Assembly (NCBI GenBank): GCA_050084985.1
Contig: JBITNC010000001.1
Location: 24,738,001 to 24,802,000 of the forward strand
Length of the DNA: 64,000 nucleotides
DNA from: Nageia nagi
Lineage: Eukaryota > Pinophyta
Reading direction: 5' to 3'
Notes under the pieces: generated by a model
What the model saw: only the letters and a program-made list of their open reading frames with translations
Told to the model about the DNA's origin: nothing
Databases searched by the model: none
Shown here: one piece after another, positions 1 to 11,148 of the stretch
How positions within the stretch are numbered: position 1 is the first letter of the stretch
Layout of the letters: the number at the start of each line of letters is the position of its first letter
Made by a program: the position numbers and the translations under genes

Positions 1-1743
1 AATTAAGTGTTCTGAAATGAAATGCTAAAAGCTCAGTTGTGGAAAAAACCAAGTTCTAGAGAAAGTGAGTAGAGCATTCCGGAAGCATGAAGATGATGTC
101 ACGGGAAGAATGATGTTCACATTTTTGAATGAAACTGGGTTCCAGAGATGATGAGGTCAGCAAGGGGTGGATAAAAGTCCAGAGAGAAAAGTCCAGAGAT
201 AAAAGTCCAGAGATAAGAGTCCGAAGATAAAAGTTCGGAGAGAAAAGTTCGAAGATAAAAGTCCGAAGATAAAAGTTCGGAGATAAAATTCCGGAGAGAA
301 AAGTCCAGAGATAAAAGTCCGAAGATAAAAGTCTGGAGATAAAAGTTCAGAGATACAAGTCCGGAGAGAAAATTTCGAAGATAAAAGTTTGGAGAGAAAA
401 GTCCAGAGATAAAAGTCCAGAGATAAAAGTTCAGAGATAAAAGTCCAGAGATAAAAGTTCGAAGATAAAAGTTCGAAGATAAAAGATCGGAGATAAAAGT
501 TCGGAGATAAAAGTTTGAAGATAAAAGTCTGGAGATAAAAGTACAGAGATAAAAGTGCGAAGATAAAAGTCCAGAGATAAAAGTTCAGAGATAAAAGTCT
601 AGAGAGAAAAGTCTGGAGATAAAAGTTCGGAGATAAAAGTCCGAAGATAAAAGTCCGAACATCGTGGGAAGTGTTTTACTCTACTTACAGAGTCCAGAGA
701 AGATGACATTAGCAGTTGGTGTTGAAAAGTTCGAAAGGCCACGCAGATACCTTGGAACTCTCTTCTGGAGTCCAGAGATGATGACATCATGGTGTATACA
801 ATAAACATCTGGTAAGCTAGTCAATTGCTCTAGGCTATAGAAAGAGACTTCAGAACTAAGGCAAGAGAAACCCAGAACTACCATTATGAAGAAGAAAAGA
901 GTTTGAGATTATCAAAAATAATCAGATACTATCAAATCTTCGAAATCAGTGAAGAAAGAGCTACACTTGTCTGAATAACTCTGTTTGAGCAATAGGAGCG
1001 TTCGTCAATTACAGCAGTTACAAATAAAGATTTCTTTTTAGTTTGTTTTTGATAATGTGTCATGATAGGAATAGATTCCCGGGGGTTTTCTTGATGTGTA
1101 ACGGCTGTAGGAACGGATGTGAAAAGTATGGATAGGAGATAGTGTGGAAAAATGTGGTTGAAGGGAAGTATCAGGGGAAGTGTGGTAAGAGCGTGAAAGA
1201 GGAGAGAAGTATGGAGAGAAGAGTGGTCGTGGAGGTAATAGGGCAGAAGAGGGGATTATCAGGAGAATGTGAAGTGAGCAAACGAATATGCAGATAGGAG
1301 TGTGATTATTTAAGTGTGTTACTTTGGAGCTGTGTGCAAAGATAAAATAGTGAACATCAGAGCTAGACCATTGAGGGTCTTCTAGAACTGTATTCTTTCC
1401 TCCTTTTTGAATGTTGTCTCAAGTGGGTGCTTGAGAGCTGGAGTTGGTGCTCCAAGCAGTAGGTGTTGCTATTTGCAAAGTGCTAGTTGGTGCTACCCTT
1501 CACAATTGGTGCTGTGAATCTGTAAGTTTTCTTTAATGGCTGGATTTGGATTGGTGTCCAAGCAGTCATTTTCAGGGATGTAGCCAATCTGGTGAACCTC
1601 GTTACATCTGGTGTTGTGTGATGTACTGGTGTGCTTGCTCAATTTTCTCTGGCTTCTAATCTATATTTATTTAATAAGGTTAAATTGATTATTTTTATAT
1701 ACACTGATTCAACCCCCCTCTCAGTGTCACTCGAAGTCCAACA
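1..1743 (+). mobile_element. Truncated LTR of a retrotransposon related to the 8.3-29.5 kb Gypsy family
   Basis: Bases 84-165 closely match 8643-8732 of the Gypsy left LTR, including the stretch around TTTTTGAATGAAACTGG and GAGATGATGAGGTCAGC. The right end has an LTR-tail look: a pyrimidine-rich ATTCAACCCCCCTCTCAG stretch and a terminal CCAACA at 1738-1743. No primer-binding site follows, so this is more likely a 3' or solo LTR than a 5' LTR; the left end lies outside the window. It interrupts the 5' leader of Copia element A. The ends differ from the Gypsy LTR, so it is a related, not identical, family. Class and orientation are inferred. Confidence 0.5.
168..660. repeat. 14-bp minisatellite (AGATAAAAGTCCGG-like), about 35 units
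   Basis: Nearly uninterrupted tandem array of a 14-bp unit AGATAAAAGTCCGG with variants (GAGAAAAGT, GTTCGG, GTCTGG, GTCCAG). It starts just after an LTR motif (AGAGATGATGAGGTCAGC) and ends at GTCCGAACATCG. Related AGTCCAGAGATGATGACATC motifs occur downstream at about 690-712 and 768-790, so the array probably grew from an LTR-internal motif. Small open frames across it are artefacts of the repeat. Confidence 0.9.
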
Positions 1744-3002
1744 AAAGGGTGAAATTATGAGTATTTTACTTAATTTTTAGATCCTTATGACAAGTTGCAT
1801 GTCTATTATTTTTAAGTGTTTATGTTTGATAAAATCCTTATGCAAAGATGGATTTGTTCAATGATAGAAATAACGCATGCTTACTTATGCAAGAATAGAC
1901 TTATGTAAATTGAGTAAATAATGCATGATTTCTACTTAACTTTTTAAAGATAAATAATGCATGCTTCTTGCTTATGCTTAGTACTTAAATTTTTTAAATG
2001 CATGCTTATGCTTAAATGATGCATGTTTAGTACTTAAATGTATAAGTTAATGATACTACATGCTTAGAATTTAATTTTTTTTGGTGATGCATGCTTACTA
2101 CTTAATTTTCTTAAAGTTATGGAAATAATGCATTTGATAACTCCCTAATTTTATTTTGCAAAGTATGGAATGAACTTGTGCAAAATTAGGAATGATGTAA
2201 AGATGTCCTTTAGGGGTTGGTAAATAAAACCCATTGGACACTAATGTTTCATTTTTTGAATGGATGATATTTTATTTATGCTCTTTTACTTCATGTTTTG
2301 CATTTTGATTTATTTGCTTATGCAAATGAAAATGCAAATATTGAAATGAGAAACCTTTTAAAATGAACACATCCTCATGTACATTCTGCAAGATGACTTG
2401 TTTGGGGAGCCATGATATGAGGATAGGTAGATTAGAGCCTTTAAATTTGATGATCCAAGTGGTAAGTTTGTACTTTTTGATTGCCCCTAAGTTCTTTATT
2501 GATATGGAAATAACTCTATTAGGTGGATAGGCATGTGTGTAGTGATACCACATGTCTACACGTCCATTCAAAGATTATCTTGATAACCTAGGAGAACAAC
2601 TTGAAACCTAATCAAGATTAATAATTTGGCTGATCCAATAAATGTTAAAACCTTAAAAAATAGCTAATACTTCTTCTTATGAGAGTATATAGCTACCCAA
2701 GGGGAATTGATTGATGATTAGTAAGACTTGGGCTCCTCTTGTGTGGGCATTCAAGTGAAGGCCTAATTTTAGATAAGAAAATAAGTCTCAATAATGTCAC
2801 TCTACATCTACAATTCTTGAGATGAGAAATGTATTTGGGTACATGGGTTATTATTTGAATTGTAAAACATTTGCACTTGTGAATCAAATCAAGCATGTCT
2901 TTAGTGTTAAATGTAACATGTATTATTTACTTGGTTAAAACTTAACATTTAATATTATTTATTGAAATCACATGCTTATTATTTCACATTCCTATGTAGC
3001 AA
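1744..3002 (+). other. 5' leader of Copia element A (no gene)
   Basis: AT-rich non-coding leader. It has repeated GCATGC/TTACTTAA motifs (about 1870-2110), a block around AAACCCATTGG (2230) and a block around GGAGCCATGATATGAGG (2407). Counterparts occur in the nested Copia (19480-19930, inverted) and in element C (37380-38230), so this is a conserved family feature. Small open frames here are not supported as genes. Confidence 0.6.
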
Positions 3003-3967
3003 ATGGGAGAATCCTTTTTACCCAAACACATTCTTGATGGTTGCAACTATGGGATTTAGAAACCACGGATGAGAGTTGAATTGCAAGCATGGAAGCTTTA
3101 GCAAAAAATGTATGAAAACCTTATACCTCTTATATATGAGAAGGCACTAGAGGTTTACAAAATAAAGAACAAGTTGGCAACCTCCATGATTTATCATTCA
3201 ATTTTAGATGATGTGCTCTTGATGATTTCCTCTTCAACCTTGAAAAAGGAAGCATGGGATAAGCTTAAGCAAATCTACCTTGGTTCAAACTTTTCAAGAA
3301 GGTTTACCATTCTCCAAAAGTTGCTTCAATCTTATCAAAGGAGATATAAAAATGTGGCTATCTACTTGAACAAAATTATTGATCTAAGGACTCAACTTGT
3401 TGCTTATGGATGCAATTGGATCAATGATGAGTTCATAGTCTTCATCATTCTTGAAAGCCTTTCTTAAAAGTTTGGAAACTTTGTAATGGTTATAGAAATA
3501 AAACTTGATGATGAAGAAGAAGTTTTCTCCCTTGAGAACCTTTCTAGGCACCTATTGAAACAAAAAAAAAACCCTTAAAAATAAGGTGTTAATTTCTTCT
3601 CCTAAGGATAATAACATTACTCTTAGAGCAACCAAAACTCTTTTCAAGAAGAAGTTGAACCATCAAAATAAATCTTATCTTTCTTCCTCCAAAAAGTTTG
3701 AGAAAAAAGGTAATGGTTACAACAGCAGTAGGAACAATAGAATGAACAACCATAGTAGTAGGAACAACAACAACAACAACCACTTCAAACAAAGAGATGG
3801 AAAAATTAAAGTAAACAATCCTTATCCTAATGAAAAGTTTTATAGTAATTATAACTATTGTGGCATTCAATATCACTAAGAAGTTGATTTCTATAAAAAT
3901 AAAAGGGAGGAAAAGAATAAAGGTAATGGAAATGTAAAGAACTATAAAGGAAAGAAGAATATTCATG
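3003..3967 (+). pseudogene. Copia gag (element A), frameshifted
   Basis: The frame from ATG 3003 (MGESFLPKHILDG) aligns with the gag of the nested Copia and element C. Shared parts include a central region (EAWDKLKQIYLGSNFSRRFT) and the stretch CNWINDEFIVFIIL. Stops occur near 3058 and 3465, and a frameshift lies in the A-rich run near 3565. The basic, Asn-rich tail (about 3586-3880) keeps a decayed CCHC knuckle (NYCGIQYH). Gag would form the particle core; this copy cannot make a full protein. Confidence 0.8.
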
Positions 3968-4008
3968 TTGGTTTTGCTATGACACTCTACTCCATGTCTT
4001 ACATTTTT

Positions 4009-4449
4009 TTATCTGAATGGATTGTTGATTCTAGTTGCACTAATCACCTATGATTTGAAAAGGAAAAGTTTGAAAACTTTCACAAGTATAGATAATATGT
4101 GATTATGATAGGTGATAACTCCACCATTGAAGTCCAAGGAATTGGAAGTGTGTTAATTTACAAAAAGGTTTTTGAAAATATTCTGTATATTCTTAAGTTA
4201 AGGGTGAACCTTATCTTTGTGATCCAAGTTGCTAAAAAAGGGTTCTTTTTTGAGTTTGACTCTCAATCCTGGTGCATTAAGAAAGGAATTACCACTTTGG
4301 TTAAAGGATCTATGAAAGATAACCTCTACATTGTGGATCAAGTTCCATCAAAGATGTATTTTACTTCTAGTGTGTGTTCTAAAAGCAATATTTGGCACTA
4401 TCAATTAGGGCACCTTAACCACAAGAGTATTCAAGTCATGAAAAACTAA
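4009..4449 (+). pseudogene. Copia protease and GAG-pre-integrase region (element A)
   Basis: Starts at about EWIVDSSCTNH, the Copia aspartic protease site, where the nested copy has DSG; here the glycine is serine, so it is probably inactive. It continues to IWHYQLGHLNHKSIQVM, the histidine-rich GAG-pre-integrase motif. Stops break it near 4051 and 4447. The order relative to gag and integrase is normal for Ty1/copia. Confidence 0.75.
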
Positions 4450-5340
4450 AAACTTGTGGAAGGTTTGCCTTCAATTTCTCTCTCAGTTGGTTTATGAGAG
4501 AAGTGCATTCTTGGTAAGATGGATAGACAAAAGTTTGAAAAAGATAAGGAAACAAGAGCATCTCAACCTCTTCAACTTGTGCATTTAAATTTGATGGGTT
4601 TGTTTTAGACTAAGTTGCTTGGAGGAGCATCTTATGTTTTAACTTTCATTGATGATTTTAGTAGGATGACGTTTGGGTATCTACTTGAGAACAAAGATCA
4701 AACATTTGAGAGTTTTAAGGTTTTTAAGGCCTTTTTTGAAAATTAAATTAACCTCAAAATCAAGATGTTGAGATTAGATAATGGGGGAGAATATAACAGC
4801 AATGAGTTCAATGACTATTATGCTATGTATGGAATCAAGAGGTAGTTTACAATTTCATACACTCCTTAGTAGAATGGTGTTGCTAAAAAAAAATAGAATA
4901 ATTATGGAGATGGATAGATGCATGATGGGTAATCTTTCTAAATTCTTATGAGATGAAGCTATGGGCACTACTATTTACATCTTGAATAGGTGTCTCACAA
5001 AAGCTGTTTAGAGTTAAACTTTTTTTGAGACATGGTCAAGAAGAAAACCTAACATTTCTCACCTTAGTGTGTTTGGTCATGAAGCATTCTCCTACATTAT
5101 TTTTGAGAAAAGGAAGAATTTGGACAAAAGAGCTAAAAAATGCATCTTTATGGGTTATGACAGTCAGCATAAAGGATACAAACTCTACTCTTCCACTTAT
5201 AAAGTAGTGTTTGTTTCAAGGGATGTAAAGTTCAATGAACTTCCTAAAGAATCTACTTCTAATGAGGATGTTGATGATCTAGAGGAATCTTTAGTTGCTC
5301 CTAGTTGGTTAGATATTAATCTAAAGAAGTCACCTTAGGA
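4440..5340 (+). pseudogene. Copia integrase (element A), decayed
   Basis: Reads ASYVLTFIDDFSRMTFGYLL and LRLDNGGEYNSNEFNDY, keeping the first two acidic residues of the D,D,E core. The third is lost: the NGVAERKN motif of the nested copy is NGVAKKK here. Gln codons of the TPQQNG motif are TAG TAG (about 4867-4872). The tail (about 5069-5338) matches the integrase C-terminal part of the nested copy (KKCIFMGYDSQHKGYKLYSS). Integrase would join cDNA to the host chromosome; this copy is inactive. Confidence 0.8.
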
Positions 5341-5374
5341 ACAAAACTCTCCAACTTAAAAGGTAATAAGGAGC

Positions 5375-6270
5375 ATGACCTTGAACAAATCTTTAATTGC
5401 TAATATTAACAATAAGCATGAGCCCTCAACCTTCAAAGAAGCTTCTAAACATGAGTGCTTGATGGAAGTCATGAAAATGAAGTATGAGGTGCTTATAAAA
5501 AATAAAACTAGGGACTTGGTTCCTTATCCTAATGAAAAGAATATGATTAGCAATAAGTGGATCTACAAGGTAAAGTTCAATTCAATAGGAGATATTAAGA
5601 AATACAAGGCAAGGTTAGTAGCTAAAGGTTTTGCTTAGAAATATGATGTAGATTATGAGGAAACCTTTGCTCCTATGGCAAAGATACCTATTATAAGAGT
5701 TATTCTTGCTCTATCTATAGCTCAAAGATGAAAAGTTTTCCAACTTAACATGAAGAGTACATTTCTTAAGGGTGACTTAGATGTGAAAATCTTCATGAAT
5801 CAACTAGAAGGATTTATTATGGAAGGTAAAGAGTTCTTTATGTACATGTTAAAGAAGTCATTGTATGAACTTAAGCAAGCACCTAGAGCCTGATACAGAA
5901 AGATTTTAGGGTACTTTACAGACATTGGATTCTCTAAATGGTTTTCTAACTTTGATCTATATGATCTCAATCAAGGGAAAGATGTGGTTTTGATTTTTCT
6001 TTATGTGGATGATATTTTGATTACTAGGAATAATGATGTAATCATTCAAGAGTGCATATCCAAACTTAAGGTAACATTTGAAATGTTTAATCTTGGTCTC
6101 TTGCACTACTATCTTAGAATGCAAGTGTATAAATACAAGGATTGTACTTACCTCAATCAATCTAAGTATATATCAAACATCTTGTAGAAGTTTAGAATGG
6201 ATGAGTGCAGATATGCTGTGATCTCAATCTCTCTTAGAATTACTATTTCTTTGAGCTCTAACTCTATTTT
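5375..6270 (+). pseudogene. Copia reverse transcriptase (element A), no RNase H
   Basis: RT region with SNKWIYKVKFNSIGDIKKYK, a YEETFAP motif after a TAG (5635-5637), and an intact YVDD catalytic box (FLYVDDILITRN, about 5999-6034). Several TAG and TGA stops interrupt it. Homology ends near SLSSNS at about 6265, where the sequence passes directly into 3' non-coding repeats, so the RNase H domain is deleted. Confidence 0.8.
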
Positions 6271-6840
6271 GGTCAATCTAGCACTATTCAATTATCCATA
6301 TGTGAGGAACTCTTATGTGTCTTTGGACACTATTTAGTTATCCATATGTGAGGAAATCATATGTGCATGCTCTATTTTGTAATGATAATCAACACATGTT
6401 TTATATACAGTAGGTGACTATAAGTTTTTTGGCATGACATCTTTGTGATGACTTATAGTACACCATTGATCAATTTATGATGACATTTATGTGATTCATC
6501 TATCCTTGATGAGATGAATGTGTTGCATCTAATTGATCTTATTATTTGAGCTACTTATGACTTGTAGGTTCCTTTGAGATTGTAGGTTACTTACCTCAAG
6601 TATGCAGGCTTTTGGAGACTCTTCATCACTTCCAATTGGATGACTACTTCATGTACATTGAAACCAATTGTGGTTAATGATTGTATTTGGCAAAGTAGTG
6701 AGTCTCAAATTAGATCTTTCTTACTTCACAAATATGTAAAAAATTCTCATCTCTATTGTATCTATTTAGAGGAGAACTCTCTTAATTTCTCTTCTTCTTC
6801 TCTTTTACTCACTTTATCTCAATATTGCATTAAAGGGGAG
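6271..6840 (+). other. 3' non-coding region and polypurine tract of Copia element A
   Basis: Contains two imperfect copies of a TTATCCATATGTGAGGAA motif (about 6290-6360), a region shared with element C (about 41090-41680) and ends with TTAAAGGGGAG at 6830-6840. That purine run is the plus-strand priming tract, directly abutting the TGTTGGAATG start of the 3' LTR. Confidence 0.7.
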
Positions 6841-7328
6841 TGTTGGAATGTATAATGCATTATTGTAAAGGTTTATATTAAATATTCTATGTAAGTTCAC
6901 TAATACTTAAGGTTATCAATTGACACCTTAAGTATTTAAGTGAATATGATAATGTAACTTGTCCTACACTCCATGTCATGAGAATGCCTCTTGGGTAAAA
7001 GGATGTGCATGTGATGTTTTTATACATTGGATAAAAAGGTGATGCAAAGAGGGATTTTGGCTTATAAATAGAAGGCTACCTCTTTGTGATTACATATCAA
7101 TTGTGAAGTAAAGTAATGCTATAGGATAGGAGTGTAGGAGTTGAGATTAGGAGGATTGTAAGAGAGTTATATTTGTGATTGAAGTAAATATCTAGTTAGT
7201 GGATGTACTCCTAGTTGGAGGAACCACCTACATCTTGTGTTATGTTTGTGAGATTGCTTTGTGAATTTGTTAGATGTGTATTGTGAGCTTTCATGTGATC
7301 TTAGTAGTTTAGAATTATTCTTGTTATA
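6841..7328 (+). repeat. 3' LTR of Copia element A
   Basis: Starts with TGTTGGAATG just after the purine tract and is homologous to the LTRs at 34816 and 41676. Contains a TATA box (CTTATAAATAGAAGG, 7061-7075) and the region GGATGTACTCCTAGTTGGAG. The right end, near TTCTTGTTATA, is placed by alignment and is uncertain by a few bases. The matching 5' LTR is not in the window. Confidence 0.75.
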
Positions 7329-7433
7329 GTTCAATTCTCTCACATCCTATACAAGGCAAAAATAATTCATGACATGCTTAAACTAGAAATACTTTATAAA
7401 ATCGATTTGCTAACCACTAAGCATCCTAGCCTA

Positions 7434-8210
7434 TCAAGTACTTACAAGCTCAGCCTCAAGCTCATCCCATACTAGATATAAGTGATAGGGATGAAACCTA
7501 ACATGATCAAGCATATCTTGATAAAAATGTACATCTATGTGAACTCCATTAATAAGGAAGATATAAAAGTGCTCCTTATATCTCAAAATGTTCGCTAAAT
7601 ACTGTGCATAATCCATAAAACTAGGAATAAGAAGTCTATGAGGGCGTGCAATAATAATATGCTCGTAAGCCCATGCCTAAAGAGTTATAGTCACTAATAA
7701 TGAGATATTGTGACCTTGAGAATACAATAACTCCTTGTAGTATTGTGCTAACAAAGTGGAAGCATAAGAAAATATAGTACCATGTTGCATTACGCCCATA
7801 ATAACAAGAAGCAACAATTAGGAAATCTAGCACTACTTGTGTTAGGAAAAGTGTAACACTAGATCAAGCCCATCAAGAATGAGAATCTAACCCCCACCAC
7901 TGATCCTCATATAGATATTTGATCCCTCCTAATTTGATCTCATACATAATCATATCCATCCTATCTGTCCCGTACAAATAGGAGATAACTAATCGAACAT
8001 CATTTCTATCAATGATGTACTGAATCCTTTGGTCATTAATGGGTAGGAAGTAAAGGTGATGAATGTCCTCCATTGTAATATTCATCTTCTTCATTAGGAT
8101 ATGGAAAGTAGAAGTCATGGAGTTCCACCTCTCAAGAAAGGCTACCATGAGAGGGTACTCCTAGTGAATGTGACCTATATAGGGTCCAATTCCAAAACCC
8201 ATACTTCAAA
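7434..8210 (-). pseudogene. Plant mobile domain-like fragment
   Basis: Read on the minus strand, 8210 to about 7873 gives GIGPYIGHIH, a stop, then EYPLMVAFLERWNSMTSTFH, ending in MNITMEDIHHLYFLPIN. This matches the start of the plant mobile domain (aminotransferase-like family): a G-x-x-x-I block, then L-V-E-R-W, T-x-T-F-H and a T-x-x-D-V-x-x-x-x-G-L-P-like motif. Plant mobile domains occur in MAIL1-type host proteins and in transposons. Further decayed coding-looking sequence runs to about 7434. The Gypsy insertion lies just upstream (8276), so the gene may have been cut by it. Family call moderate, transposon or host origin unknown. Confidence 0.5.
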
Positions 8211-8270
8211 AAAAGATGTGGTCTGCAATAGTATGAAATAGACATCATTCCTATGGAATGGTGGGATAAT

Positions 8271-8275
8271 GAACC
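8271..8275. repeat. Target-site duplication GAACC, left side of Gypsy element
   Basis: GAACC directly precedes the TGTATATC start of the left LTR and is repeated exactly at 29490-29494 after the TAATCAACA end of the right LTR. A 5-bp direct repeat is the expected footprint of LTR element integration. Confidence 0.95.
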
Positions 8276-9515
8276 TGTATATCAATACATAATCATTACT
8301 CCAAGGTTCTTTTGAAAGTGATGTGGTGTTCATTTTTTAGGAAGTGTTGTTCATTTAAATTTCCTTCATCGATTTTGTTAATTCCAGGAGGTTTTGTGAA
8401 AAATAATATTAAGTATGATCACTTTTGGATGTGATGTAAGCTAAGCATAATCATAATGGGTTTTAAGAACCAGTTTCTGAAAGTGATTACGCTATTAAGA
8501 AAGAAGAAAAGCCCTGTGAAGTTAATGTTGAGTAACCTGGATACAAAAGAGATGACATCAATGATTTCAGACCTTAACCCAAAATCGGATCCTGGAGGAA
8601 ATGAGGTCAGCAAAAGGGTTATCAAAAATTCATAATCAGTAAAGTGAAGCATTCTGAAAGTATGAAGATGATGTCATGGGGAAAACAATGTTCACATTTT
8701 TGAATGAAACTGGATCCCGAAAGAGATGAGGTCAGCAGGGAGTGATTGAATAGTTGGAGCCAATAAGTAGAATATTCCAGAATGTAGAGATGAGTTTAGC
8801 GAGAGGTGAGATCATAGTTATCAAGAAGTCATTATCATCTACAATCTACCCAATTTTTGTAATATTCTACCAAGTGGCATATATAGATAGTATCAGTTAA
8901 AAGAAGGCTAGAATCTTGAAGCCATTTTTGTAACCATTTCTATTTTACAATTCTTGTAACTATTGTTATTTCAATATAAGTAAGGAATAAACAAAGGAAA
9001 AAGGGTCGGAAGCCCTAGTTTTGCTCTTTACATTTATTCTCTAAGACCTGTAGTTTTTATCAGTAATATGATATCATCTTGACCTTTCTTATCTAGCACT
9101 CGTAATTGTTGTTCTTAATTAGGTTACATTGTGGCAGCTTGGCATGTTTCCTAAATGATAATTGTGAGCTGTTAGTATAACTATGTCTGCATACATGGTA
9201 GAGTAAAGCTGGGAAACTACTAGAGAGTGAGAGTTTGTACTGTAGCTGCTACACTAGATTCAGGCCAAGGTTTCACACCCTGTGAAAGCCCATGCTGAAC
9301 TAGTGATTCACCTTTACTTTCTCTCTTGTTACCCTAAGCCCTTTGCTTAAATTCCTTGCACTCTACTCCTTTTATTTTCTTTCCTGTTACTTCTCCTATA
9401 CCCAATGGATAAGTAATCGGCCTTCTCCGGAGATCAAACTATCACCATAGTCTATTCTTGATTTACTTTGGTTGAGATTGTTCATGATGCATATATTACA
9501 CAATCCTAATCAACA
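8276..9515 (+). repeat. Left (5') LTR of Gypsy element
   Basis: TGTATATCAATACATAATC to CCTAATCAACA, matching 28250-29489. Contains repeated GAGATGAGGTCAGC-type motifs (about 8595, 8725 and a variant at 8788), a TATA-like GCATATATAGATAG (8878-8890), and a tail ending in CA. A LTR promoter is inferred from the TATA-like site. Confidence 0.95.
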
Positions 9516-9603
9516 GTATTTCTTATTGGCATGTCTGATGGGACACAAAGAAACTTATTGGTGACTTTGCTGAAGCACTATCTATGGTATGTATTAAAGC
9601 AAA

Positions 9604-10990
9604 TTGTTTGTAAATATCATATGTGCTTTTGAACCTTTTATTTTCTTTTGCAACCTAGAGTTTATGTGGACTAGATCTAAAACCAGAGCAGCAAAAGAAG
9701 CACTAGATTTTAGAATGTTAGATGCTCCTAAGAGAAAGACCGTGATCAAGTCCAAGTATCTGAATAGTATCAGCACCCTAAAATCCTTTACCAAGCCAGA
9801 ACCATCCAATCTTCACACTAGAAATACCTCTCCTAAAATGGCTAATCCAGCTCAGAATATTTATTTGGCATGGGACAATGGGGTACCAATAGCTCTGGCC
9901 ATGTTGCATGACATCCGAGCTAATGTTTTCAAAACCCTCCCAGAGTTTGATGCAACTTCAAAGAAAATGGTTTATGAGCATTGTGTTGATGTAGCTGGCC
10001 TAGCTAAGATTCATAATATTCAACATGAAGATGTCATGGTGAGATTATTGGCTCAATCTTTCAAAGGAAAGTTCCTAGATTGGTACAGGGGCCTTCCTAA
10101 TGGATCTATAACCACTTGGCCTCAACTGGCAGAGCCCTTTATCTTAGAATTTAATGAATTAGGAGATCCCTTTTATCTGTTAACATAGTTCACTTCAATC
10201 AAAAGATATGAGCAAGAAATAATCCCTAATTTCAACATTAGATTCCAAAAAACTTGGATGAGAGTCCCAATGCCAATCAGGCCCCAATAATTTCAAGCCC
10301 TAATGTATTACCTGAGAGCCTTTCCTCCAAATCTCTCTCTACAAATCCAAAATTCTAGAGTAAATACTTCTCAGAGGTCTATAGACAAGTAGTATATGCC
10401 GAAGCCTATCTTATTTCAGTAGGAAAATTGCCAAGTTGCATGCCAATGCCTTATTTTCCAATGACCACCCAACAGCAAATTTTGACACCTCAAGTAATTA
10501 GTTTGGCTCCACCTCTAGCTAGTATTCCTGCCCCTGTTCAATAGTGGCCATCAACCTTGCTAGTCCCTAGAGCTCCCTTGGCCTTGCAAGCCCCTCATCA
10601 GCCTAATATGAATCAAGGGGTAGCTTCATCAATAGAGATTTAGGAACTCTAAAATTTGTGTAGGAATATGGCAAATTAGATTACCATTCTAAGTAGGAAA
10701 AGCAATGTAAGAAGATACCCTTATCTTGTTGTAGAAAAGGCTCATCATGTGTTGAATGAGGATGTAAGCCAAGCTTCCTCTTTTGGGTCAGCCACTGGTT
10801 TATGTTTGGCCTGCAATGATGCTCATGAGCAAATAACATGTCCTATTTATCAGTACCAAGAGTATTTATCAAGAAGTGGGGGTATTCCTCTGCTTAGTGT
10901 AGCTGACGACATAAGTCGAGATGTGAACCTGATGAATTTTGCACTAATAGATATAGGAGTTTTTGCTGTGGAAACAAGATCAGGGAAAAA
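9604..10990 (+). pseudogene. Gypsy gag polyprotein region
   Basis: An open frame from 9604 to 10188 includes an in-frame ATG at 9838 (MANPAQNIYLAWDNG), the likelier start. It holds a retrotransposon gag domain: KGKFLDWYRGLPNGSITTWP, then FILEFNEL. It stops at TAG (10186-10188) and homologous coding continues (FTSIKRYEQEIIPNFNIRFQ), then shifts frame. The C-terminal part is Pro/Gln-rich. It ends with a cysteine cluster (CLACNDAHEQITCP, about 10806-10847) that resembles a decayed zinc knuckle. Gag would bind RNA and build the particle. Confidence 0.75.
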
Positions 10991-11148
10991 AACCCCTAGT
11001 CTCTAGTATTCTAGAAAGAAAAGTTGAATCCCAAAAGAGCTTTGGTTCAATGATTCCTAAAAAGTAAGATGCAGTTTTCGGTTCTAAGGAAAAGACCCCA
11101 AAAAAGGAAATAGTTTCCCAAAATTTCCCATTTCTAGAAACCAAACCA

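Larger units (their letters stand above)
1744..7328 (+). mobile_element. Copia element A, 5'-truncated, internally deleted
   Basis: Order on the plus strand: conserved 5' leader, gag, protease, integrase, reverse transcriptase, a short 3' non-coding part, polypurine tract and 3' LTR. The 5' LTR and primer site are missing because the LTR ending at 1743 interrupts the leader. The leader shares blocks with the leaders of the nested Copia and element C, for example the AAACCCATTGGA region near 2230. RNase H is absent: after the RT the sequence jumps at about 6270 to 3' non-coding DNA. Many stops and frameshifts; a dead copy. Confidence 0.85.

Noticed and set aside
168-660. CRISPR-like array
   Set aside because: Units are contiguous without spacers and lie in a plant LTR.
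599-884. Two minus-strand open frames at the left edge
   Set aside because: They lie across the 14-bp minisatellite and LTR DNA; their Ser/Leu-rich sequence is a product of the repeat.
3589-3966. 125-residue minus-strand open frame, Ile/Val-rich
   Set aside because: Antisense to the Asn/Lys-rich gag tail of Copia element A; the hydrophobic composition comes from the complementary strand.
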